Source: Raffaelea ambrosiae (taxonomy: Eukaryota; Ascomycota; Sordariomycetes; Ophiostomatales; Ophiostomataceae). Taken from it: 64,000 nt of DNA. The stretch spans positions 455,276-519,275 of the forward strand of contig PCDI01000012.1 of the NCBI GenBank assembly GCA_002778195.1, given 5' to 3'. The notes beneath the pieces were generated by a model. It was not told the DNA's origin. It saw only the letters and a program-made list of their open reading frames with translations, and ran no database searches. The translations under genes were made by a program, and so were the position numbers. Positions 56,215-64,000 of the stretch are shown here, one piece after another; within the stretch, counting starts at the first letter, position 1; each line of letters begins with the position of its first letter.

Positions 56215-58542
56215 TTATTCTTCACGAATCAATGACATCACATGCCTGACTATTTCTCTCTCGCTATCCGTCATTGAACCCTCCTGTTTTGCCACCACCG
56301 CTTGTGTTGCCGTTGATATCATGTCACCCGGCTGCGATGGCTCTTCGCTGATTGCTTCGAGCGGCGTTGTGCACGGGACGCCCGACCTGTCGCCATCGTA
56401 GACATCGTCCCACTTGCTCATGGACAAGTCATCTGACACACTCTCGGTGCCCACGAGTTCCGCGAATGAGGTCCGCCAGTCCCCATCCAGATCCTCATCT
56501 GGGTCCTCGACCGAATCTTCTTCTTCTACCCAACTTTCGTTGCCAAACACACTGTTGAAGGACACTCTCGTGCCAACACTCTGGCTGATCTCAGACAAGC
56601 TGTCCGACAGCTCGTCAGGCACTTCGTCAGGCGAACCATCAGGCAGCCCGTCCTCAAGCGCCCTCTGGGACGCGATAGAGGATACGACAGCAATGCTCTT
56701 CGAGGTCTCACGACGCTTGCGGCTATGGACGCTACCCGAGCCGGTCAGTGCTTGAGGATCCGCGGATGATGCCCGCCGTTTCCGTGAGACAGCTGGTGAC
56801 TGCGACCGGGCCCGTACACCATGCGCTGAATGAAGATGAGGAGGAGCGAGCAATGCTGCCGCCGGTCTGCGAGTAGGCGCTGCCAAGGGCCCTTCGGAAG
56901 ACGCACGCTGTTGGTTTCCGCAGGTGCTGCTTCTGGGTACTTGGAAGTCGTCCTCGTCAATGCCATCGCAGAGAAAGGCAGCCTCGACGAAGCGAATACC
57001 TGCCGTGCCCCGCACGGCTGGGTCGATGGCGACGAGAGTCTGCAAGAAGCGGTAGAGGCCGATGGGATCGTCGTCCGTTCGGACAGCTTGTTTGAGGGTT
57101 TCCACAACTCCCCTGGCCCAGACGTCTACCCGGGCCTGAGAGTGCTGCATTCGCTTACCCCGGGCACATTCGAAAATGACGATGCCCAAAGACCACAGAT
57201 CGACTGCCGGCGTGTAGCCAACCTTTGGCTTGATCTTGCCTTCATAATTCCTCAGCTCAGGAGCCGCATACACCTTGCTACCGCGAAACGACTTGTAGTC
57301 GTCTGCCTCCTTGGATAGCCCAAAATCGGCCAGCTTCACCTTGATGTTTCCTCGCCCATCACGGTATTGTACCAGGATATTTTCGGGTTTGATGTCACGG
57401 TGAGCAATGGGTGGGCTCTGGCCGTGGAGGTGGCTGAGCGCGTCTAGGCATTGGTACAGGATCTTGGCGCACTCGGTATGCGTTAGATTTTTGTGGGAAT
57501 TTAAGCTGCCGCCAGGCAGGTACTCCAAGACCAGCTTTGGATGCGGCTTAGAAATCACCTCAACAATGGAGATGATGTTTTGCTGGGTGAATGGGTTAGT
57601 GACAGGTACGGGGCACGGCGACAATGTTGGTCGTGGCAAGGTTGATCTTACATGCGACACTTTGAGCGTGTTCAGCGCCTCGTTGAACCAGTCCCTCTGG
57701 TTCATTTCGCCACTTTCAATGTCTTCCTGTCGAGGCTCTTTGACAGCATACTGCTTTCCAGAGCTGACGTCCTGAACGCGTTTGACCGATCCAAAAGCGC
57801 CACTGCCAAGATTGTCGACCTCCAGGAATACAAGACCCTCACCAGGTGTCTGAAAACCAGTGCCGAGTGCAGTCGATTTGAAACTCGGAATATTCAGGTT
57901 CTCAAACAGTCCCTCAGTTGGCTCGGTACCTTGAAGGAATGTTTCAATTTTGGCTAGAAATTGGGGGGTCGTCATGTCATGAGGCTCCATATAGACGTGA
58001 AAGTGGCAGCCTTTGCAGATCTGTAGAGTCACTCTCTGACAATCTTGAACCATCTGGTGCCCACCAACAATCCATCTGAAATTGCGGCGACGGTCTTTTG
58101 AGAGTCTCTTGTCATAGGATACAGCAGTTCCGTACCGTGACCCAACATCACGAACAACGAGGACGTAAGGGCTGCCAGGTCCGTCCAAGCGATCAAAGGT
58201 GATGGTGCAATGGTGGTTGCTGATGTTCTTGTCCCCAGGCAGCACTATGTCGCACATTCCTCCGTGGGAACCAAAGATGAACCCATTGCGGGATCGAGGG
58301 CCATGGCTGAACCTCAACTCCAGGTATTTAGAGTACTGGGGAGGCCTAGCCCGCTGTGCTATGGGCCGACTGGTGGTCACGGCTTCTGTTGGCGGTTCGC
58401 CTGTGCTGCTGTGTGCCATACGTGACAAGTACAGCTGTGGCCTCATGCGGGTAGCGTTGAGTTCGTTGATTGCATCGTCAGGGAGTTTCTGTGCCCCTGG
58501 CCTCGCTGGGAACAGGCGGCAGATTAAATCTGCGTCGGCCAT
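56215..58542 (-). CDS. FHA-domain serine/threonine protein kinase
   Basis: Exons on the minus strand are 58542-57652 and 57582-56215 (752 aa). Residues about 75-185 form an FHA-like domain (FGSHGGMCDIVLPG, NISNHHCTITF, VVRDVGSRYGTAV). A complete kinase domain follows: GSGAFGSV at 246-253, Lys268 in YAVKE, HRD at 358-360 in HRDIKPENIL, and DFG at 383-385. The C-terminal about 230 residues are Ser-rich and acidic with RKRR nuclear-signal-like patches. FHA followed by kinase is the layout of Chk2/Cds1/Dun1 checkpoint kinases, but the FHA ligand residues are unusual, so the pathway is uncertain. The 69-nt intron has no stop and is a multiple of three; it is called because removal restores the continuous VSHQNIISIVEV helix-strand segment. 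The start is the first ATG (acaATGgcc). It is divergent from the gene at 59112. Confidence 0.88.
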   Translation of the reverse strand: MADADLICRLFPARPGAQKLPDDAINELNATRMRPQLYLSRMAHSSTGEPPTEAVTTSRPIAQRARPPQYSKYLELRFSHGPRSRNGFIFGSHGGMCDIVLPGDKNISNHHCTITFDRLDGPGSPYVLVVRDVGSRYGTAVSYDKRLSKDRRRNFRWIVGGHQMVQDCQRVTLQICKGCHFHVYMEPHDMTTPQFLAKIETFLQGTEPTEGLFENLNIPSFKSTALGTGFQTPGEGLVFLEVDNLGSGAFGSVKRVQDVSSGKQYAVKEPRQEDIESGEMNQRDWFNEALNTLKVSHVRSTLPRPTLSPCPVPVTNPFTQQNIISIVEVISKPHPKLVLEYLPGGSLNSHKNLTHTECAKILYQCLDALSHLHGQSPPIAHRDIKPENILVQYRDGRGNIKVKLADFGLSKEADDYKSFRGSKVYAAPELRNYEGKIKPKVGYTPAVDLWSLGIVIFECARGKRMQHSQARVDVWARGVVETLKQAVRTDDDPIGLYRFLQTLVAIDPAVRGTAGIRFVEAAFLCDGIDEDDFQVPRSSTCGNQQRASSEGPLAAPTRRPAAALLAPPHLHSAHGVRARSQSPAVSRKRRASSADPQALTGSGSVHSRKRRETSKSIAVVSSIASQRALEDGLPDGSPDEVPDELSDSLSEISQSVGTRVSFNSVFGNESWVEEEDSVEDPDEDLDGDWRTSFAELVGTESVSDDLSMSKWDDVYDGDRSGVPCTTPLEAISEEPSQPGDMISTATQAVVAKQEGSMTDSEREIVRHVMSLIREE

Positions 58543-59111
58543 TGTGGCAGAAATGGTGATCAAAGTAATAGTTTAGAAAGAGAGAGGGGCGCTTGGTGAA
58601 GGCTGAGAACACCAGGGAGAGGATGAAGAGGAGGAAGATGAAAAGGAGGAGAAGGAGAAAGATAAGAATGAAGACAAAACCGGAGGATTAAATGCACCGG
58701 GGAACTTTCCCATGAATGTCTGAAAAACAGGGAGGTGTTTGAGAAGTGACTGACCATGGCCAACGCCCTGAAGCATGAAGCCCGACGGCCAGGCGCTTGA
58801 CAGACCACGACTCCTATAATTGACCATGATCCAGGGGCTGTGAGGCTGGCCGCAGAAAGGTCCAACATGAATTGCAGGAAAAACACCCAGCGCTTACAGG
58901 AAATTCTTCTCTCTTCGCTCTTCGCTCTTTGTTGTTGCTGGCACGTCGGTTAATGAACACACGAGATTGGTCTGTTTGTGTGGCAGGAGCGCTTCGTGGA
59001 TCATCACGTGACAACTTTCACAAAATCCCAAGCTCTTCACCTCCCCTCAGTATTCGCTCCTCCGTTTCTTTTGTGTCTTCTCTTCATTTCTATGCTCATC
59101 CCCAGAACACA
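58543..59111. other. Shared divergent promoter of the FHA kinase and basic-tailed protein
   Basis: Only about 570 bp separate the two opposite start codons. A purine-rich tract (about 58575-58680) forms the kinase-side leader, and a C/T-rich leader precedes 59112. Confidence 0.6.
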
Positions 59112-60678
59112 ATGGCATTCTCAAACAACTCTGAGGTGAGGCTTGACGTGTCTGGAAAAGACATAGTTGCTCTCGACGATGAGGCTTTAGTCCGATTCGT
59201 GCGCGGCATACGGCCCACTAATGGCGAGAATGTCTACGTTGACATCACTAAAGAGGTGGCGGCGATGCCCGAAGATGAGAAGCAACGCTTCATAAAGCGG
59301 TTGAGGTAAGCTTTTATTGTGGAATCAGTCTGTATTTTTTTTTTTTTTTTTTTGGAAAGGACACACCGATCTTGACACCCTCTCCAGCAATTTGTTTAGC
59401 ACAGCGCGCTCTGTTGACCTTGACGAGGTGTCTGCAAGACTGCAGCAACTCGCTTCGGCCTCAGACAACAGCGACCACCTTCTTCAACCGCTGCGCTCAC
59501 CAGATGATGTTTATCCCCCCATAACCCCGCCGGCCGAGAGGCAGGGAAGGGACAAAGCCTTCGAGGCATGGTGCTACCATCAACTTGTTGCCCGCGGTGG
59601 TCGCCCGTTGTACCCCATCGGCGACCAAGACCAGATTATGCGAGATCCAGAAGGTCACGCTCCTATGCTCTCAACCTGGGTGGAACCCCCCATCGACGAG
59701 GATAGCTGGAAAGTCTTTGACGAACAGTTCTATCAATGGACCTCTTTCAAAATTAGGCAAATTGCAAACAGGGCCCCGACCGATTGGGACGCTGCATTTT
59801 CCATCCACTACGACTACCAGATGGCCATTTCCAAGCACAGTGATGAGACAGAGGATGGGCGCACGCCGGACATGATACGCCGTCTGCGCAACTCGATGAT
59901 CGAACAATGGACATCGGAACGAGGAGTATTCGGCGACACTGAGCTGCCAGGATACACCGAGAAAGTAAAGAGCCGTCTGGCACAGTGTGGCTTTCCTGTT
60001 CCGGCCGGGCTTCACTTGAGTCAGGACCCAAACCAGCAGGACAAACTATCCACTTGGGTAGAATACCTCTACTTTGAGTGTTGTGAATACGACGGTCAAC
60101 AACCTGAAGAGAAGAAAGATCGTCTGCAGTGGATTGCAAACGAGATCCCTAAAGTCCAGGCTGAGCTCCAGGAGATGGAGTCCGAGGAGACCGAGTCGCC
60201 CAAGGATGCTGAGGCCAACGGGACATCCCAGCAGGTCGACTCTGACACACCGCTCCTTCCCAGTCCCAAAAGAAAGCAGTCGGGTGATCGCCTGGATGGT
60301 AGTGACGACGGCGATGACAACCCGAAGCCAGCGAAGAAGCGACGAACCCAGGCCAGCAGGACACCTTCTGCAAGCAGCAAAAAGGCGGAGGCGGTACAGG
60401 TTACATCTTCGGCGCCTTCTACGAACACGGCCCAGGCAGTGCCACCGACAGCACCGCCGCTTCGGCGCAGCGCGCGTCTGGCCGCTAAACAAACTGCTGC
60501 CCAAGCTGCCGAGGAAGTCTCGTCGCCAGCCAAAAAGCGCGCGGGTCGCGCTCGGCCAACAAAAAAGGTGCAGCCAGCCCAGAAGCCGCCGCCGCCACCC
60601 AAGCTCCAGAAAACCAAGGGAAGGAAGAAAGGTAGGAAGCCAGGGACAAGGCGCAAGGGTACTGCAAAAAAGCGCTGA
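59112..60678 (+). CDS. Unrecognised protein with basic, probably nuclear C-terminus
   Basis: Exons are 59112-59305 and 59388-60678 (494 aa). The acceptor at 59387 is chosen because the nearer AG (after the T run) would give a stop within a few codons; splicing gives KRLSNLFSTARS in frame. The N-terminal about 300 residues are globular in composition, rich in Trp, Tyr and acidic residues (FEAWCYHQLVARG, STWVEPPIDEDSW, STWVEYLYFECCEYD, DRLQWIANEIPKV). The last about 170 are Lys/Arg/Pro/Ser-rich with KRKQS, KKRR, PLRRSARLAAK and GRKKGRKPG patches, typical of nuclear, DNA- or chromatin-associated tails. No catalytic motif is seen and I know no characterised member. Head-to-head pairing with the FHA kinase suggests possible co-expression. 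Confidence 0.8.
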
Positions 60679-63455
60679 GGGTTGATCGTGTTAGACGCAA
60701 TGCATGGAAGGTATTAAAAGCACCATCGCGAAACCAAGAGAGCCCCCAAACTGCGATGCCGGAGGGCATTGGGGAATTGTCCCTGTTACGGCAGCTGGTC
60801 TTACCGTCAGGATGGACAAATCATGACGGAACGGAAAATGAGCCCATTTAGATAGCATAGTCGGCGTTATTTTTGGTATATGATTGCATTCTCTTCCTGC
60901 CTTCCTGCCTTTCTTTTCTGGCTTGTTTTACGAGGCAAACATCATTCAGGGATCGGCCTTGGACAGTCACGTTTCAGTATGCAGAGAACAGAAGGATAAG
61001 AAAGATACGACGGCTGCCGGTTGGCGCCACAACAAAAGATTTGACGGCTTTAGTAGGCGAGCCTCAGTGCGCTTCCTGAGTTCAGATAACAAAAAAGGGC
61101 GCAGGTGCGGGCCGGTGCTTGTGAACGCCTGTTGGCAGCAAGGGACCCCCCATAAGCCCTGGCTTGGCCCCCAACATTCGTTTGTATGGGCAATTTTTTT
61201 TCCTTTTCATCCAGTCCCATCGTTTGCCGCCGACGCTTGCTCTGCGCCTAGGAGATTTGGGCCGCAGCCAATCAGCACCGCCATCCGCACCTCTCGAGTG
61301 CTTTGAGTGGCTATCACCTGCATAAGCTTGGGCAGCATCCACACACTCTCGTTGGCTGGCCGGCTGGCTCAGGACGTTTTTCTGTTCCAATCATCTCCTG
61401 TTCAAGCAGGGGCCTCCCAAGAGCGTGGACGGAAACAGAATGGCGTCTGTTCTGTAAGAGATCACAGAGTCGGGGCTTGTGGGCAATCACCGACACCCCA
61501 AGCGCTTTGACAAAGCTCTGGCGATCTTGCTCGTGTATTCTCTTGCGTCTGTGTTCGTATCTGCGTTTGCCTCTCTTTCGACTGTCCCTGCCTTGCCATA
61601 TTTCTCCTGTTCCGTCCCGAATGCCTGGGGATCACAGGCGGCCGCAGAATCGGCCGCCTTAGTCTGGCTGACTCCCGTTCCTGTCGGTCCGCCTCTTTGC
61701 CAGTGCCGGCGGGGGGGAGGGGGGATTGAGGGAAACCTACCACTGTCAGCCCTGCAGCAGCTCTAATTGCCAGCTTCTAATACAACCGGCGCTGTTCCTA
61801 TTTGCTGTCTGTCCACGAAGGACGAACAAGGTGCACACCATCGTACTATCCGTGGCCGCCTTTGGACATCTGTCGCCATCTGTGGCCCGTTCTTCACGAC
61901 GTCAGTCCACACACCGTCTCCTTGCTGCGAGCATCATCGGGCGGCTAACTCTGCTCCCTTTTTCTGTGATGCCTTTTTGTCTGTCTCCATCACAGGGTCT
62001 TGTGACCCAGGAGTCGGGTCGAAACAACCGAAGAGTTTCGTTTGCGCTGTCTCGCTCCCCAACGGGCCTGTATGAGTGGCCATGGCCGTAGCCGAGGCCT
62101 GGTTTACGTATGTCTGCCTCAGACCGGTGCGCATCACAATGCTGGCTGCCTGCTGGCGATGATGTGGCAGGGCGCCATGTATAGACGGGCGAGAGAAAAA
62201 AAAATAGAGTAAATCATATAATCGTGCACGCTACTCTTGCGGCTTGGAATCATAGTGAGAGATACCTTACGTTGGCGCAGATACGCTGCTGCAGTCCCGT
62301 ATAGGCCCCGCGGCACAGCGGCAAATGGCACCAGAAATCGCCCATCCCACCAAGACAGCCCACCTTCCCCATCCTGCTCTTTTCCCCTCCCCGGTCGCTC
62401 CTTCCTCGTCCAAGTAAGGCGGAATCGCCCCCAAGAACGCAACCAGAACACAGAACACAGCCAACAGACCAAGTGCACCAGACCCAGCAAGAGCGACTGA
62501 GAGGAAAGCCGTTTCCCTCTCTGTTCTGTGATTTGCAGTTTTCCCCTTCATCTTTGCGCCTCTCGTCCAACCTCGCTCGCCAAACACCACAGACACCTCT
62601 TTGCTTCCCTCGCCCACCACAAACTTTCTGTCCTGCTTCGTCTGCTCTGCTCCGCCAGGTTCATTTCCACCCAACCATCGTCACCCCCGCCGCCGCCTAA
62701 ATCCACCGCCTCCGTGCTTTCTTCTTCCCCTCCTCTTCTTCTCGGTAGCTGCGCTTCTCGACTTCACCTCCTTGCCCTCAGTCGAACGGACTCGAAACGA
62801 TCCAACGCCGCCCAGCCAGACATCTACCTCCCCTACCAACCTGCACGTCTGGGACAGATCCTCCTTGTCACTCGTCTAACGCTCTTACACCCCTCGTGCG
62901 ACTAGCACACGCTTGCTGACCTCCGGGGAGAACCGTCGCCGGCCCATCCTTTTGACCTCTCTCGACCGCTGTCCTTTCCACAAGGCCCTTCCCTCTACGC
63001 AGAGCTGCTCGGCAGCCTCATAACCGAGACGCCCGGTTGTCCGACAAGCAGTCAAACCCGACTCGTGCTGCCTGCTGGTACCCCTCCCCGCCTGTACCGC
63101 TCTCCCTTGAAGGGCTAGGCCAGACATTTTGCTTCTCTCTTCTTTTGCCTTGCACCTCACTCAACCTCTAGTGTCCTTGCCGACACTGCACCCTCAACTC
63201 GCCTGCGACACCTCCGGAGCGCCCACCACGGCCCCGAAAGCCTGGTTGTCTGCGGCCGCCTGACCCTATCTTTAGGGACCCACAGGCTGGTCTTGCGGCG
63301 CATACGTGCTCAGGTCCGAGGCCGCTGTGACCAGACGTTGGCACTGGCAAGAGAGAGACGTTGTATTCGGGACGCCACCTCTGCCAGCTCCCCCTTCGTG
63401 CTCGCGCCGTCAACGCCATACTCATTCCCGCCCAGAACGACTGCCAACTGCCACC
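60679..63455. other. Long upstream region of BRO1, no gene recognised
   Basis: About 2.8 kb between the basic-protein 3' end and the BRO1 start. The last about 0.9 kb (62560-63455) is C/T-rich and is likely a long BRO1 5' UTR and core promoter. Open frames elsewhere are short and unsupported. Confidence 0.55.
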
Positions 63456-64000
63456 ATGACGCAGGTACCTATGATCTCGGTGCCTCTGAAGGCCACCAAC
63501 GAGATTGACTGGGTCGCACCACTGAAGACCTACATCCGCGACACCTATGGAGACGACCCCGAGCACTATGCCGAAGAGTGTGCCACCCTCAACCGCCTGC
63601 GCCAAGACATGCGCGGCGCTGGAAAAGACAGCAGCTCTGGGCGAGACCTGCTCTACCGGTACTACGGTCAGCTCGAGCTCCTAGACCTCCGGTTTCCCGT
63701 CGACGAACAGAACATCCGAATATCCTTCACATGGTGCGTTTTGTCGAGCCTCTGAGCAAGAGCGGGCATGCGTTCAGATCTGCCGAAAAGGTACTTGGAG
63801 ACATACAGTCTGCTAACATATGCTAGGTTTGACGCATTCACGCACAAGGCCACCTCTCAATACTCACTCGCCTTCGAAAAGGCATCCATCATCTTCAACA
63901 TCTCTGCTGTCCTATCCTGCCATGCCGCCAACCAGAACCGCTCAGACGAGTCGGGCTTAAAGACAGCTTACCATTCCTTCCAAGCCTCCGCCGGCATGTT
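63456..64000 (+). CDS. BRO1: Vacuolar protein-sorting protein Bro1 (N-terminal part)
   Basis: This is the start of an ESCRT-associated BRO1-domain protein, which binds Snf7 on endosomes and recruits deubiquitination during multivesicular body sorting. Exon 1 is 63456-63733 and exon 2 begins at 63827 and runs off the window. The intron splits a Trp codon (TG|G). Recognisable BRO1-domain sequence includes PLKATNEIDWVAPLK, LNRLRQDMRGAGKD, LLYRYYGQLELLDLRFP, ISFTWFDAFTHK and LAFEKASIIFNISAVLSCHA. The close match of the RYYGQLELLDLRFP region to fungal Bro1, rather than PalA/Rim20, supports the assignment. The start (gccaccATGac) is a strong context. About 150 residues are present of a protein normally around 950-1000 aa, so the V domain and C-terminus are not in view. 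Confidence 0.92.

Overview
This is nuclear DNA of a filamentous ascomycete (Pezizomycotina, most likely a Sordariomycete; a close relative cannot be named from sequence alone). The evidence is the gene set (KEX1, SFM1, BRO1, a Zn2Cys6 regulator, a qutR/qa-1S-type AROM-derived protein, a rhodopsin-domain protein, a norA-type aldo-keto reductase), short GT-AG introns of about 70-300 nt, and promoters full of homopolymers and microsatellites. I support fifteen protein-coding genes, one cut by the right window edge. I found no convincing rRNA, tRNA, CRISPR array or transposon.

Layout, left to right. 0-2 kb: mitochondrial methionyl-tRNA formyltransferase (+). 2.5-3.1 kb: STF2/TMA10-type hydrophilin (-), whose start codon is apparently split by an intron. 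3.1-7.7 kb: no gene. 7.7-10 kb: KEX1 carboxypeptidase (-), divergent from SFM1 arginine methyltransferase (+, 11.0-11.9 kb). 12.6-13.7 kb: class 1A-type dihydroorotate dehydrogenase (+), convergent with a 14-TM MFS permease (-, 14.0-16.2 kb). 17.6-21.3 kb: a 1165-residue fusion of a fungal 7-TM rhodopsin domain with a FucP-like MFS carrier (-). 21.3-26 kb: no gene, with a 12-base assembly gap. 26-29.4 kb: Zn2Cys6 transcription factor (-). 29.4-36.6 kb: about 7 kb with no gene. 36.6-39 kb: QutR/QA-1S-like protein (-). 39-43.9 kb: no convincing gene. 43.9-45.1 kb: aldo-keto reductase (+), convergent with an amidohydrolase (-, 45.5-47.6 kb). 48.2-48.8 kb: small secreted protein (+). 49.3-51.1 kb: SPX-domain membrane protein (-). 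51.1-56.2 kb: no gene. 56.2-58.5 kb: FHA-domain protein kinase (-), divergent from an unrecognised basic-tailed, probably nuclear protein (+, 59.1-60.7 kb). 63.5 kb to the edge: BRO1 (+, partial).

The genes do not form an operon or an obvious metabolite cluster. Most are housekeeping functions: mitochondrial translation, secretory proteolysis, ribosomal-protein methylation, pyrimidine synthesis, phosphate sensing and endosomal sorting. The accessory-looking parts are the rhodopsin-MFS fusion, the QutR-like protein that keeps an apparently intact dehydroquinase active site, the small secreted protein, and the kinase/basic-protein pair. Exon boundaries were worked out by hand from splice signals, reading frame and family similarity. 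No alignment, expression or database search was available.
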